DNA of 64,000 bases from Nocardioides sp. S5 (GCF_017310035.1 NZ_CP022296.1:4030001-4094000), one strand, 5' to 3'. Shown: positions 28,055 through 37,582, numbered from the stretch's first letter. Made by a program: numbers and translations. The notes: generated from the sequence alone by a model not told the origin.

Positions 28055-28958
28055 GCCGCTCGACCGCCCCGACCGCCTTCTCCACCCGGTCGGGGTCGTC
28101 GTGGGCGACCCACACGATGCGCGGGTCCTTGCGGAACCACGAGTCCTGGCGCCGGGCGAAGCGGCGGGTGGCGGTGGTGGTCTGCTCGACCGCCTCGGCG
28201 AGCGTGCGGTCGCCGGCGAGGTGGCCCATCACCTCGCGGTAGCCGATCGCCCGCGACGCCGTACGCCCCTCCGCGAGCCCGCGCGCCAGCAGCGCCTCGA
28301 CCTCCTCGACGAAGCCGGTCGCGAACATCTCCTCGACCCGGCGCGCGATCCGCTCATCGAGGGTCGGCCGGTCGATGTCGACACCGACCTGCACGGTCAG
28401 CGGGTCGGCGTACTCCAAGCGGGGGAGGCTGGCGCTGTACGGGCGGCCCGTCAGCGCGATGACCTCCAGGGCGCGTACGACGCGACGCCCGTTGTCGGGC
28501 TCGATCCGCGCTGCGGCCTCGGGGTCGACGCCTGCCAGCCGCGCGTGCAGTGCGGGGCCGCCGAGCCGCTCGAGCTCGGCCTCGAGCTCGCGGCGCAGCG
28601 ACTCGTCGGTGCCGGGGAAGTCGAAGCGGTCGACGATGGCGCGGGTGTAGAGGGCGGAGCCGCCGACCAGCACCGGGGTGGCGCCGCGACCGCGGATGTC
28701 GGCGACGGCGTCGCGCGCCCACTCCTGGAAGAGCGCGACGGTCGCGGGCTCGGTGACGTCGAGGACGTCGAGGAGGTGGTGGGCGATGCCACGGCGCTCG
28801 GCCTCCGGGAGCTTGGCCGTGCCGACGTCCATGCCGCGGTAGACCTGCATGGCGTCGGTGTTGACCACCTCGCCGCCCAGGCGCTCGGCGAGGTCGAGGC
28901 TCAGCCCGGTCTTGCCGGACGCCGTCGCGCCGACGAGGGCGACGATCGGCTGGGGCAT
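28047..28958 (-). CDS. miaA: tRNA dimethylallyltransferase
   Basis: A 303-residue enzyme that prenylates A37 of tRNAs reading UNN codons, the substrate later methylthiolated by MiaB (31424-32923). P-loop GATASGKTGLSLDLA, substrate-site VNTDAMQVYRGMDVGTAK, VGGSALYTRAI and the C-terminal ATRRFARRQDSWFRKD tRNA-binding part are all present. Full length. The miaA/miaB pair near dapF and hflX is the usual actinobacterial layout. Confidence 0.96.
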
Positions 28959-29035
28959 GGGTCCATTGTCCCAGCACGGCTACGCTCGCAGCAGGACCCA
29001 CCCGCCGGGGTGGGCGGACGAAGCGAGGGACGCTC

Positions 29036-29305
29036 ATGAGTTTCCTGGACAAGGCGAAGGCGAAGCTCACGCAGGCCGTCGACGACCACGGCGACAAGAT
29101 CGCCCAGGGCATCGACAAGGCCGGTGCGGTCGTCAACGAGAAGACCGGCGGCAAGCACGCCGACAAGATCGACAAGGCCACCGGCAAGGCGCGCGACGCG
29201 CTCGACCAGCTCGACGGCAAGAACGACGACATCGGCCCCGGATCAGCCAAGTCCCACGGCGACCCGGTCGATCCCCACCGCGCCGATCCCGACAAGGACG
29301 CGTGA
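29036..29305 (+). CDS. MT0933/Rv0909-like antitoxin-family protein
   Basis: An 89-residue Lys/Asp-rich helical protein (MSFLDKAKAKLTQAVDDHGDK, then GKHADKIDKATGKARDALDQL). This matches the MT0933-like antitoxin family common in actinobacteria. No toxin gene is adjacent, so a toxin-antitoxin role cannot be claimed. The GTGA overlap with the Nudix gene indicates translational coupling. Confidence 0.7.
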   Translation: MSFLDKAKAKLTQAVDDHGDKIAQGIDKAGAVVNEKTGGKHADKIDKATGKARDALDQLDGKNDDIGPGSAKSHGDPVDPHRADPDKDA

Positions 29306-29769
29306 CCGACCGCTTCGCCCTCGTCCCCGCCTCCTACGTCTACCTCCTGCGCGACGGCGTCGGCGGCACCGAGGTGCTGCTCCAGCAGCGCGGCCCCGTG
29401 CCCTACATGCCGGGCCACTGGGCAGCCGCCGCGGCCGGGCACGTGGAGCGCGGCGAGACGGCGTACGACGCTGCGCGCCGCGAGGCGCTCGAGGAGCTCG
29501 GCGTCACCGACGTCGCGCTGGAGTTCGCCTTCACGATGCAGCGCACCCAGCACGCCGCGGCGATCGAGGAGCGGGTCGACTGGTTCTTCACCGCGCGCTC
29601 GTGGGTGGGCGAGCCGCGCGTCGTGGAGCCGGAGAAGTGCGCCGGGATCGGGTGGTTCCCCCTCGACTCCCTCCCCTCGCCGATGGTGCCGCACGAGGCG
29701 CACGCCCTGGCCCACCTGTCGTCCGGCACGGGCTACCTGACCTTCGGCTGGGACCGCCCGGCAGGGTGA
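29302..29769 (+). CDS. Nudix hydrolase
   Basis: A 155-residue Nudix-fold phosphohydrolase. The Nudix box is complete: GHVERGETAYDAARREALEELGV, matching Gx5Ex7REUxEExGU. The surrounding strands (YVYLLRDG, EVLLQQRG, YMPGHWAAAAAG) fit the family. It cleaves a nucleoside diphosphate linked to X, substrate unknown. GTG start at 29302 overlaps the previous stop. Confidence 0.9.
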   Translation: MTDRFALVPASYVYLLRDGVGGTEVLLQQRGPVPYMPGHWAAAAAGHVERGETAYDAARREALEELGVTDVALEFAFTMQRTQHAAAIEERVDWFFTARSWVGEPRVVEPEKCAGIGWFPLDSLPSPMVPHEAHALAHLSSGTGYLTFGWDRPAG

Positions 29770-29845
29770 GGCCCCGCCCCTCGGGGGTGGCCACGACATC
29801 ATGCAGGTGGTCAAGATGCAGGATCGACCCATGGGAGGGAACCCG

Positions 29846-30157
29846 ATGAGCAACGACGAGCTGAGCCCGATGCCCGAGCCCTACGCCGAGGAGCCGCAGC
29901 TGGTCCCCGGCGGCGTGGACGCACTCCACGACGACCCGGCCGACAACGGCCTGGCCCGCGACCTCGACCCCGACGACAACCCCGCCGTCGACGACGTGCT
30001 GCCCGAGGAGATCTCCGAGGCCGACGACAAGTCGCAGGCCCCTGAGGGCGAGGCTGCCTCCGACGAGGAGGCGGGTGCGTCCGGCTCGTCCGGCTCGTCC
30101 GGCTCGCCCGAGGCGGGCCAGGAGGCCGAGGACGGGTCGCCGGAGCCTCCTGCCTGA
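29846..30157 (+). CDS. Small acidic disordered protein
   Basis: A 103-residue protein rich in Asp, Glu, Pro, Ser and Gly with no hydrophobic core: MSNDELSPMPEPYAEEP, several DDNP/DDVLPEE clusters and a GSSGSSGS repeat near the C-terminus. Probably intrinsically disordered. GGGAGGGA precedes the ATG at 29846 by five bases, which supports translation. Function unknown. Confidence 0.6.
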   Translation: MSNDELSPMPEPYAEEPQLVPGGVDALHDDPADNGLARDLDPDDNPAVDDVLPEEISEADDKSQAPEGEAASDEEAGASGSSGSSGSPEAGQEAEDGSPEPPA

Positions 30158-30212
30158 TGGTCTCCCCCGTCACGCTTGTCGGCGGCGTCCGCCCGCCCGC
30201 CGTCTGTCGCGA

Positions 30213-30285
30213 TCCCCGGCTACCCGGTGATCGCGACGACAGCGCGGTCTCCGTGGTGCGGATCCTGCACCACAGTGACCGCACA
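30213..30285 (+). repeat. 73-bp inverted-repeat copy, left of the DUF559-like gene
   Basis: About 85% identical, in opposite orientation, to 31321-31393. It starts TCCCCGGCTACCCGGTGATC and contains the internal palindrome GTGGTGC/GCACCAC. With its partner it brackets the AbiEi/DUF559-like gene. Confidence 0.75.
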
Positions 30286-30350
30286 ACGGTTGTCCACAGA
30301 CCGAGCGCCGGTGGTGGCGGAGGTGGCGCACGGCTGCCGACGATGGGGCG

Positions 30351-31316
30351 ATGGACCTCGCTGCGTACGCCGACCTGCTCGCCCTGCAGTCCGGGGTCGT
30401 GTCACGGCGCCAGCTCGTCGCCGACGCCCGGCTGAAGCCGCACGACCTGCAGCGGCTCGTACGCCGGCGCGACCTCGTACGCGTCCACGACGGGGTGTTC
30501 GTCGACCACACCGGCGACCTCACCTGGCTGCAGCGCGCGTGGGTCGGCGTACACCTCGCCTGGCCCGCAGCGCTCTCGCACGACAGCGCCCTGCGGGCCG
30601 CTGACGGACCGGGCCGTGCCGGACGCGACGACTCCGTGATCCACCTCGCCGTCGACCGCGACCAGCACGTGCGGGTGCCGACGGGATACCGGCTGCACCG
30701 GATGGCCGGCTTCGCCGACCGCGTCATGTGGAACACCAGCCCCCCACGCGTCGCGATCGAGGAGGCCCTGATCGACGTGGCGGTCGCGAAGCCGGACGAC
30801 TTCGGAGCGGTCGCGGTGCTCGCCGACGCCGTGCAGGCGCGCCGCACCCTGCCGATCCGCATCCGCGACACCCTCGACCTGCGACCTCGCGTGGGCCGGC
30901 GCGACTTCCTGCGCGCGGTGCTCAGCGACCTCGACCGCGGCACCTGCTCGGTGCTCGAGCACGGCTACCTCACGCGGGTCGAGCGCGCTCACGGCCTGCC
31001 CGACGGCCAGCGGCAGGTGCGCGACTCGCGGCACGGTCCGCTCTACCGCGACGTCGTCTACCCCGGGCTCGACCAGGCCGTCGAGCTCGACGGGCGGCTC
31101 TGGCACTCGTCCGCCGCCCAGCACGACGCCGACCTCGATCGCGACCTCGACGCCGCGGCGGACCGTCTCACGACCGTACGCCTGGGATGGGGGCAGGTGT
31201 TCGGGCGTCCGTGCGAGACCGCCGTACGCCTCGGGCGGCTGTTCGCGGCCCGCGGCTGGTGGGGCCGGCCGACCCGCTGCCCCGACTGCCCGGGCTCGCT
31301 GGACCTGGCGGGGTGA
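30351..31316 (+). CDS. AbiEi-like N-terminal domain plus DUF559/Vsr-like nuclease-fold protein
   Basis: A 321-residue protein. The first ~90 residues (ALQSGVVSRRQLVADARLKPHDLQRLVRRRDLVRVHDGVFV) form the winged-helix domain seen in AbiEi-type antitoxins. The middle is helical (IEEALIDVAVAKPD). The C-terminal ~100 residues (YPGLDQAVELDGRLWHSS, then a Trp/Gly-rich end) resemble the DUF559/Vsr-like PD-(D/E)XK fold, with Glu and Asp in VELDG as possible metal ligands. Such genes are common, often multicopy and isolated, in actinobacteria; function unknown. It is flanked by a 73-bp inverted-repeat pair. Confidence 0.72.
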   Translation: MDLAAYADLLALQSGVVSRRQLVADARLKPHDLQRLVRRRDLVRVHDGVFVDHTGDLTWLQRAWVGVHLAWPAALSHDSALRAADGPGRAGRDDSVIHLAVDRDQHVRVPTGYRLHRMAGFADRVMWNTSPPRVAIEEALIDVAVAKPDDFGAVAVLADAVQARRTLPIRIRDTLDLRPRVGRRDFLRAVLSDLDRGTCSVLEHGYLTRVERAHGLPDGQRQVRDSRHGPLYRDVVYPGLDQAVELDGRLWHSSAAQHDADLDRDLDAAADRLTTVRLGWGQVFGRPCETAVRLGRLFAARGWWGRPTRCPDCPGSLDLAG

Positions 31317-31320
31317 GGCT

Positions 31321-31393
31321 TGTGCGGTCGCTGTGGTGCGGATTCCGCACCACGGTGACCGCGCAACGGTTGCGATCACCGGGTAGCCGGGGA
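31321..31393 (-). repeat. 73-bp inverted-repeat copy, right of the DUF559-like gene
   Basis: Inverted partner of 30213-30285, starting 4 bases after the gene's stop codon. It carries a 10-base perfect dyad (GTGGTGCGGA/TCCGCACCAC). The outer end GGGTAGCCGGGGA is shared with a related element at 63064-63151. Confidence 0.75.
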
Positions 31394-31423
31394 ACGCGAC
31401 AGAGCCCGGCCGGCCCAGGACCC

Positions 31424-32923
31424 TCAACCGCAAGCAGGCGCGGGAGGCAGGGGCGCAGGCACCCCGACGCTCGGCATCCCGAGCCCGACCCCCGTCGGCG
31501 CGACGGGCGCGGACGTACGCCGCTCCCACGCGTCGCCGGCGCGCGTGCGGCGTACGGACCGGATCGGGCCGTCGGCGACGAGGTGGTGCGGAGCCGCGTA
31601 GGTGACCGACACGGAGACCATGTCGCCCGGGCGCACGGAGGACTCGGGCACCGCGGAGAAGTCGGCCTCGAAGTGCACCAGGCGGTTGTCGGGCGCCCGC
31701 CCGGACAGGCGACGGGTCGCGAGGTCCTTGCGGCCCTCGCCCTCGGACACCATCAGCTCGACGGTGCGCCCGACGAGCTGCTTGCCCTCGGCCCAGGCGA
31801 CCTCGTCGACGACGGCGGCCAGGCGCAGGTAGCGGTCCTTGACGACCTCCGGCGCGACCTGGTCGTCGAGCGTCGCGGCGGGCGTGCCGGGGCGCTTGGA
31901 GTACTGGAAGGTGAAGGCGGAGGAGAAGCGCGCGGCGCGGACCACGTCGAGCGTGGCCTGGAAGTCCTCCTCGGTCTCACCGGGGAAGCCGACGATGATG
32001 TCGGTGGTGATCGCCGCGTCCGGGATGGCCGCGCGGACCCGCTCGATGATGCCGAGGAACTTCGAGGACCGGTAGGACCGGCGCATGTCGCGCAGCACCT
32101 TGTCGGAGCCGGACTGCAGCGGCATGTGCAGCGACGGCATCACGTTGGGCGTCTCGGCCATCGCCTCGATCACGTCGTCAGTGAACTCCGCCGGGTGCGG
32201 TGAGGTGAAGCGCACCCGCTCCAGGCCCTGGACCTGCCCGCAGGCGCGCAGCAGCTTGGAGAAGGCCTGCCGGTCGCCGAACTCCACGCCGTAGGCGTTG
32301 ACGTTCTGGCCCAGCAGGGTGATCTCGGTGACGCCCTCGGCGACGAGCGCCTCGACCTCGGCGAGGATCTCGCCGGGGCGGCGGTCCTTCTCCTTGCCGC
32401 GCAGCGACGGGACGATGCAGAAGGTGCACGTGTTGTTGCACCCGACCGAGATCGACACCCAGGCGGCGTACGCCGACTCGCGCCGCGTCGGCAGCGTCGA
32501 GGGGAACACCGACAAGGACTCCAGGATCTCGACCTGGGCCTCCTCGGCCACCCGCGCCCGCTCCAGCAGCACCGGCAGCGAGCCGATGTTGTGGGTGCCG
32601 AAGACGACGTCGACCCACGGGGCCTTCGTCGTGATCGTCTCGCGGTCCTTCTGGGCCAGGCAGCCGCCGACGGCGATCTGCATGCCGGGAGTCACCGCCT
32701 TGACCGAGGCGAGCTGGCCGAGGTTGCCGTAGAGCTTGTTGTCGGCGTTCTCGCGCACCGCGCAGGTGTTGAAGACGACGACGTCGGCCTGCTCCTCGCG
32801 CCCGGCCCGGACGTAGCCCGCGTCCTCCAGCAGGCCGCTGAGCCGCTCGGAGTCGTGGACGTTCATCTGGCAGCCGTGGGTCTTGACCTCGTAGGTGCGC
32901 GCGGGTGCGTGGGGTGCGTTCAT
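31424..32923 (-). CDS. miaB: tRNA-2-methylthio-N6-dimethylallyladenosine synthase
   Basis: A 499-residue radical SAM methylthiotransferase that completes ms2i6A37 after MiaA. The N-terminal UPF0004 domain carries three cluster cysteines (THGCQMN, NTCAVRE, GGCLAQ). The radical SAM motif is CNNTCTFC in a [26 protein letters not shown] context, and a C-terminal TRAM domain precedes a Pro/Gly-rich tail of ~40 residues. ATG at 32923 ([18 protein letters not shown]). In C. glutamicum miaB also lies near gluABCD. Confidence 0.95.
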   Translation of the reverse strand: MNAPHAPARTYEVKTHGCQMNVHDSERLSGLLEDAGYVRAGREEQADVVVFNTCAVRENADNKLYGNLGQLASVKAVTPGMQIAVGGCLAQKDRETITTKAPWVDVVFGTHNIGSLPVLLERARVAEEAQVEILESLSVFPSTLPTRRESAYAAWVSISVGCNNTCTFCIVPSLRGKEKDRRPGEILAEVEALVAEGVTEITLLGQNVNAYGVEFGDRQAFSKLLRACGQVQGLERVRFTSPHPAEFTDDVIEAMAETPNVMPSLHMPLQSGSDKVLRDMRRSYRSSKFLGIIERVRAAIPDAAITTDIIVGFPGETEEDFQATLDVVRAARFSSAFTFQYSKRPGTPAATLDDQVAPEVVKDRYLRLAAVVDEVAWAEGKQLVGRTVELMVSEGEGRKDLATRRLSGRAPDNRLVHFEADFSAVPESSVRPGDMVSVSVTYAAPHHLVADGPIRSVRRTRAGDAWERRTSAPVAPTGVGLGMPSVGVPAPLPPAPACG

Positions 32924-33042
32924 GACCCGTCCAGCGTACGGCGAGCGCCCGGGGCCGCGGGAATCCCGCGACGTGCCGCCCAGTCCCGACGGCCGGGCAC
33001 ACCGCCACGCCACCCGTCCAGACTATTTCCGTGCACATATGG

Positions 33043-33064
33043 GTCATTACTCCTCAGTAATGAC
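33043..33064. promoter_or_regulatory. AT-rich operator-like palindrome upstream of the GH16 gene
   Basis: GTCATTACT (33043-33051) and AGTAATGAC (33056-33064) are perfect 9-base arms around CCTC, in an unusually AT-rich patch. It lies about 115 bp before the GH16 start in the 256-bp miaB-GH16 gap. Probable regulator binding site; the regulator is unknown. Confidence 0.5.
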
Positions 33065-33179
33065 TAGTTTTGTCCCGTGTCTCATCAAGATCAGGTCAAG
33101 TCATCCACAAAGCGGTAACAACCCATCCCCCGAACGCTGGCGGTCCGGGCGCCGCCGCCCCGCTGATCAGGAGAGTCTC

Positions 33180-34487
33180 GTGAGCCTCAGCAGCGCCCTC
33201 GTCCGCACCGCCGCCGCCCGTTTCACGCGGATGGGATCGTTCGGACTCGTTGTCACCGTCCTGTTGCTTTCATCGCTCCAGGTCGTTGCCCACGCCGAGG
33301 GAGCGCAGTCCAGCAAGCAGGGTGCCAAGCAGGGCAGCAAGCACGGGGGCAAGGGCGGCACGGGCACGAAGGCGCGCAAGGTGTCGGTGCGCGGCACGCT
33401 CGCCTCGCTGCCGCCGATCGTCCAGCCCGGCCTCTCCCCCGCGGCCCCGTCGGACAACGGCTCGCTCGTCGCCACCTTCACGCCGGCCGACCCGGGCCGC
33501 AAGGTCACCCTCGAGCGCCGGACCGCGCGTGGCTGGAAGGCCGTCACCACCAGCACCGAGGACAGCTGGGGCTCGGCCGCCTTCTCCCCGGCCGCAGGCA
33601 CCTACCGCGCCCGCACCACCACTGGCGGGCGCACCTGGGTGACCGGCAGCGTGACCAGCACCCGCTGGTCGCCGCAGTTCGAGGACACCTTCTCCGGCAC
33701 CGCCCTGGACACGACCGTGTGGAACGACCAGAAGCGCGAGCACGAGAGCGTGTACGCCCCCCGCACCTGCGCCCGCGTCGACCCGTCGGCACGCCGCGTC
33801 GGCGAGGGCGTACTGCACCTCGGCGTCGCGCTCGACCCGGCACGCGCCGGCCTGCCGTGCGACTACACCTCGACCCGCACCTCGGGCACCAGCCCCTACC
33901 TGCTCAACAGCCAGGTCGCCACGGAGCACACCCGCTTCTTCCGCCACGGCATCGTCGCCGCGCGCATCAAGCCGCAGCGCGCCAAGGGCATGCACTCCGG
34001 CCTCTGGCTGCTGCCCAGCGGCACGAAGTACACCGACGGCGTGCCCGCCGCCGGCGCGGAGATCGACGTCATGGAGTTCTTCGGCGAGAACGGCCGCGAC
34101 AACGAGACGATCGGCTCGCACATCCACTACTACGAGGCCGGCTGGGACAAGATCAGCCTCGGCGACACCTTCAAGGACGCCCGCCAGGTGCTGGGCAAGA
34201 ACCGCTCGTGGTGGGACGAGTTCCACGTGTTCTCGGTCGAGTGGACCCCTACGGAGTACATCTTCCGCGTCGACGGGCGTGAGTACTACCGCGAGACCGG
34301 CGCGGTCTCGCAGGCCGACCAGTACCTCGTGCTGTCGAACCTGACCTCCGACTGGGAGCTCCACGAGCTGACCGCCGACGAGTTCTCCGACACCGCGCAG
34401 GTCGACTGGGTCCGCGTCTTCGACGCCTCGTCGCAGGAGTCGGTGCGCGTCACCCGCGGACGCAAGGTCGCGAGGAAGTCCGCCTGA
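33180..34487 (+). CDS. Secreted glycoside hydrolase family 16 protein
   Basis: A 435-residue exported protein. It has a signal peptide (FGLVVTVLLLSSLQVVAHA), a Lys/Gly/Ser-rich linker with KQGAKQGSKHGGKGG, a ~100-residue beta domain (VATFTPADPGRKVTLERR) and then a GH16 domain. The catalytic motif is AEIDVMEFFGENG (EIDxxE; nucleophile and acid/base glutamates). It should cleave beta-1,3- or mixed-linkage glucans, agar or carrageenan-type polymers; the exact target cannot be read. GTG at 33180 with AGGAGA 5 bases upstream. Confidence 0.88.
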   Translation: MSLSSALVRTAAARFTRMGSFGLVVTVLLLSSLQVVAHAEGAQSSKQGAKQGSKHGGKGGTGTKARKVSVRGTLASLPPIVQPGLSPAAPSDNGSLVATFTPADPGRKVTLERRTARGWKAVTTSTEDSWGSAAFSPAAGTYRARTTTGGRTWVTGSVTSTRWSPQFEDTFSGTALDTTVWNDQKREHESVYAPRTCARVDPSARRVGEGVLHLGVALDPARAGLPCDYTSTRTSGTSPYLLNSQVATEHTRFFRHGIVAARIKPQRAKGMHSGLWLLPSGTKYTDGVPAAGAEIDVMEFFGENGRDNETIGSHIHYYEAGWDKISLGDTFKDARQVLGKNRSWWDEFHVFSVEWTPTEYIFRVDGREYYRETGAVSQADQYLVLSNLTSDWELHELTADEFSDTAQVDWVRVFDASSQESVRVTRGRKVARKSA

Positions 34488-34518
34488 GCGAGGTCGCCCG
34501 ACGCCTAGGCTCGCGGGC

Positions 34519-35016
34519 ATGCCCCGGATGCACGCGCTCGAGCTGCTGCCCGACGACGCCGGCTGCGACGTCGTACGCCGTGACTGGCAGGCGCTGCGCG
34601 ACGCCGGGCTGCCGTCACAGCTCGACCACCGCGGCGCGACCAACAGCCCGCACGTGACCGTGGTGGCGGCGCCGGTCCTGCGTGCCGAGGACGAGGCGCG
34701 GGCCGTCGACCTGGTCGCGGCGCTGCTCCCGGTGCAGGTGCGACCGGCCGGCGTGGCGCTGCTCGGCGGCGCCCGCGTCTCGCTCGTACGCCTCGTCGAC
34801 GTGCCCGACGCACTGGTGCGCGCGGTGCTCGACCTGCGCGCTGCGGTGCCGGACGTGCAGCACGCGGGGTGGCTGCCGCACGTCACGCTGGCACGACGCC
34901 TGGACCGTGCCGACGTGCCGGCGGCGCTGGAGGCCGTGGGTCACGCAGACGCCGTCATCACCCTCGCCTCGCTGCGCCGGTGGGACCCGGACGCGGGAAT
35001 CGTCACCACTTTGTGA
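34519..35016 (+). CDS. 2'-5' RNA ligase (2H phosphoesterase) family protein
   Basis: A 165-residue protein with the two HxT/S motifs of the 2H superfamily: SPHVTVVAAP (near residue 44) and LPHVTLARRL (near 121), which together form the active site for 2',5'- or cyclic phosphodiester chemistry. Close in size to ThpR-like proteins. Substrate unknown. Stands alone between the GH16 and glutamate-transport genes. Confidence 0.82.
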   Translation: MPRMHALELLPDDAGCDVVRRDWQALRDAGLPSQLDHRGATNSPHVTVVAAPVLRAEDEARAVDLVAALLPVQVRPAGVALLGGARVSLVRLVDVPDALVRAVLDLRAAVPDVQHAGWLPHVTLARRLDRADVPAALEAVGHADAVITLASLRRWDPDAGIVTTL

Positions 35017-35075
35017 TGGCCCGGGTGGGCGGTGATCGATAGCCCGCCGGGGCTACGTGCGGATAGGTTGCCGCT

Positions 35076-35852
35076 ATGACCGCGCAGGAATCCGCACCCG
35101 CCAGCGCCGGGCGGGGCGAGCCCCTCGTCGTGCTGAGCGACGTCCAGAAGCACTTCGGCGCGCTCCACGCCCTCAAGGACATCGACCTCACCGTCACCCG
35201 CGGCGAGGTCGTCGTGGTGATCGGGCCGTCGGGCTCGGGCAAGTCGACCCTGTGCCGCACGATCAACCGCCTCGAGACCATCGACGAGGGCACCATCACC
35301 CTCGACGGGCAGCCGCTGCCCCAGGAGGGCAAGGAGCTCGCGGCGCTGCGCGCCGAGGTCGGCATGGTCTTCCAGAGCTTCAACCTCTTCGCCCACAAGA
35401 CGATCCTCGAGAACGTCACCCTCGGCCCCATCAAGGTGCGCGGGATGAAGAAGGAGGCTGCGGAGAAGAAGGCCCGTGAGCTCCTCGACCGCGTCGGCGT
35501 CGGCCACCAGTCCGAGAAGTACCCCGCCCAGCTCTCCGGCGGCCAGCAGCAGCGCGTGGCGATCGCCCGCGCCCTGGCCATGGAGCCGAAGGTGATGCTC
35601 TTCGACGAGCCGACCTCCGCGCTCGACCCGGAGATGATCAAGGAGGTCCTCGACGTCATGGTCGACCTCGCGGAGCAGGGCATGACGATGGTCGTGGTGA
35701 CCCACGAGATGGGCTTCGCGCGCACCGCCGCGGACCGCGTGGTCTTCATGGCCGACGGCGCCATCGTCGAGGAGAACACCCCCGAGGAGTTCTTCACCAA
35801 CCCCAGCTCGGACCGCGCCAAGGACTTCCTCGGCAAGATCCTCAAGCACTGA
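35076..35852 (+). CDS. gluA: Amino-acid (glutamate-type) ABC transporter ATPase
   Basis: A 258-residue polar-amino-acid transporter ATPase: Walker [15 protein letters not shown]-loop FQSFNLF, signature [12 protein letters not shown], Walker [15 protein letters not shown] and [12 protein letters not shown]. First gene of a four-gene uptake operon with the order ATPase, binding protein and two permeases, as in gluABCD of Corynebacterium. An N-terminal extension of ~25 residues precedes the domain. Confidence 0.92.
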   Translation: MTAQESAPASAGRGEPLVVLSDVQKHFGALHALKDIDLTVTRGEVVVVIGPSGSGKSTLCRTINRLETIDEGTITLDGQPLPQEGKELAALRAEVGMVFQSFNLFAHKTILENVTLGPIKVRGMKKEAAEKKARELLDRVGVGHQSEKYPAQLSGGQQQRVAIARALAMEPKVMLFDEPTSALDPEMIKEVLDVMVDLAEQGMTMVVVTHEMGFARTAADRVVFMADGAIVEENTPEEFFTNPSSDRAKDFLGKILKH

Positions 35853-35912
35853 CTCACTGATCCACAACCACGGAGGCCGGACTCGTTCCGGCTCGGGACA
35901 GAAGGAGAAGCA

Positions 35913-36800
35913 ATGCGATTCACCAGGACCAAGGCGCTCGTCGCCGCGGCGGGGCTCGCCCTGTCGCTGGCCGCGTGCGGTGACGCCGGCGAGGACAGCG
36001 AGGGCGTCGACGTCCAGGCCGAGGAGGTCGAGGAGGGCAAGTTCGAGGAGGGCAGCCGCATGGCCGAGCTCGCCGAGGCCGGCGAGATCACCATCGGCGT
36101 GAAGTACGACCAGCCCGGCCTGGGCTTCAAGGACGCCTCCGCCGACGTCCCGAGCGGCTTCGACGTGGAGATCGCCAAGCTGCTCGTCGCCGACCTCGGC
36201 ATCGACCCGAGCTCGGACGCGGTCACGTGGGAGGAGACCATCTCCGACAACCGCGAGCCCTACCTCGAGGCCGGTCGCGTCGACCTGGTCCTCGCGAGCT
36301 ACTCGATCACCGACGAGCGCCGCCAGATCGTCGGCCAGACCGGCCCCTACCTCGTGACCGGCCAGCAGGTCCTGGTCTCCGCCGACAGCGACATCACCGG
36401 CATCGAGGACCTCAAGGGCGAAGAGGTCTGCTCGGCCAGCGGCTCGACCTCCCTCGAGAACGTCGAGGCCGCCGGCGCGATCGGCGCCCCTGCCGACACC
36501 TACTCGCAGTGCGCCGAGGACGTCCTCAACGGCTCGGTCGAGGCCATGTCGACCGACGGCTCGATCCTGCTCGGCCTCGCCGCGCAGAACGAGGGCGAGC
36601 TCAAGGTCGTCGGCGAGGAGTTCTCCGAGGAGAACATCGGCGTCGGCTACTCCCTCGAGTACCCCGAGATGTGCGAGTGGATCAACGGCGTCCTCGAGGA
36701 GTCCTTCGAGAACGGCGACTGGGCCGCCGCCTTCGAGGCCACCCTCGGTGGCGACGACGTCGAGACGCCGGAGCCCCCGACGCTCGACGAGTGCGCCTGA
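35913..36800 (+). CDS. gluB: Amino-acid-binding lipoprotein of ABC transporter
   Basis: A 295-residue extracytoplasmic solute-binding protein, family 3. A lipoprotein signal with lipobox LSLAACG anchors it at the outer face of the membrane. The domain starts EITIGVKYDQPGLGFKD and continues GFDVEIAKLLVADLGI, typical of glutamate/glutamine receptors. A strong AGAAGGAGAAGCA precedes the ATG. A 15-bp-stem hairpin follows the gene, which probably lowers expression of the permeases relative to this receptor. Confidence 0.9.
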   Translation: MRFTRTKALVAAAGLALSLAACGDAGEDSEGVDVQAEEVEEGKFEEGSRMAELAEAGEITIGVKYDQPGLGFKDASADVPSGFDVEIAKLLVADLGIDPSSDAVTWEETISDNREPYLEAGRVDLVLASYSITDERRQIVGQTGPYLVTGQQVLVSADSDITGIEDLKGEEVCSASGSTSLENVEAAGAIGAPADTYSQCAEDVLNGSVEAMSTDGSILLGLAAQNEGELKVVGEEFSEENIGVGYSLEYPEMCEWINGVLEESFENGDWAAAFEATLGGDDVETPEPPTLDECA

Positions 36801-36809
36801 TCGACCCCT

Positions 36810-36843
36810 GACCACGGGGTGGCCTGCGGGCCACCCCGTGGTC
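36810..36843 (+). terminator. Strong hairpin between gluB and gluC
   Basis: Perfect 15-base stem (36810-36824 with 36829-36843, TGCG loop) starting 9 bases after the gluB stop, with no long T run. Likely a partial terminator or mRNA-stabilising element that sets receptor/permease stoichiometry. Confidence 0.75.
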
Positions 36844-36898
36844 GCACTGCCCGACCCACGACCACGAAGACCGAGGAAGACCGGAGGCGCGAGCACCC

Positions 36899-37582
36899 GT
36901 GGACGCAGTTCTCGACAATCTCGACGCGGTGGTGCGCGCCTTCACCTACACGCTCCTGCTGTTCGTCATCTCCGGCGTGCTGTCGCTCGTGCTCGGCACC
37001 CTCCTCGCCGCCCTGCGCGTCGGTCCGATCTCGGTGCTCCGGCTCGCCGCCGCCACCTACGTCACGATCGTGCGCAACACGCCGTTGCTGATCGTGCTGA
37101 TCTTCTTCCGCATCGCCGCCCCGAAGATCGGGCTCAACTTCAACTTCGTCGACGTGCAGTTCGGTGACATCCGGCTCAACAACCTCTTCACCGCCTGCGT
37201 CGTCGGCCTCACCGTCTACACCGCGGCCTTCGTCTGCGAGGCGATCCGCTCCGGCATCAACGCCGTGCAGCTCGGACAGGCCGAGGCAGCGCGTGCCATC
37301 GGTCTCCCCTTCGCCGGGGTGATGCGCGAGGTCGTGCTCCCCCAGGCGTTCCGCGCCTCCGTGCCGCCGCTCGCGAGCGTGCAGATCGCGCTGCTCAAGA
37401 ACACCACCGTCGCCGGCGCACTCGGCGTGTTCGAGGCCTTCGCCCGGATGCGGTCGCTCAACAACGACTACGCCACCCAGCGCATCGAGATCTTCCTGGT
37501 CTTCGCCTTCGTGTTCGTGGTGCTGGTCGAGGTCCTGTCGTTCATCGCCAACCGGCTCGAGCGCCGCTGGAGGATTGCCTGA
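36899..37582 (+). CDS. gluC: Amino-acid ABC transporter permease (GluC type)
   Basis: A 227-residue His/Glu/Gln/Arg/opine family permease with five helices. The EAA loop reads GQAEAARAIGLPFAGVMREVVLPQAFRASVPPLAS, and the N-terminal helix FTYTLLLFVISGVLSLVLGT is typical. GTG start at 36899 with GGAGGCG upstream. The stop overlaps the gluD start (TGATG), so the permeases are coupled. Confidence 0.92.
   Translation: MDAVLDNLDAVVRAFTYTLLLFVISGVLSLVLGTLLAALRVGPISVLRLAAATYVTIVRNTPLLIVLIFFRIAAPKIGLNFNFVDVQFGDIRLNNLFTACVVGLTVYTAAFVCEAIRSGINAVQLGQAEAARAIGLPFAGVMREVVLPQAFRASVPPLASVQIALLKNTTVAGALGVFEAFARMRSLNNDYATQRIEIFLVFAFVFVVLVEVLSFIANRLERRWRIA

Noticed and set aside
29036..29769. Toxin-antitoxin pair formed by the MT0933-like gene and the Nudix gene
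   Set aside because: The Nudix protein has a complete hydrolase motif and no toxin similarity; coupling alone is not evidence of a TA system.
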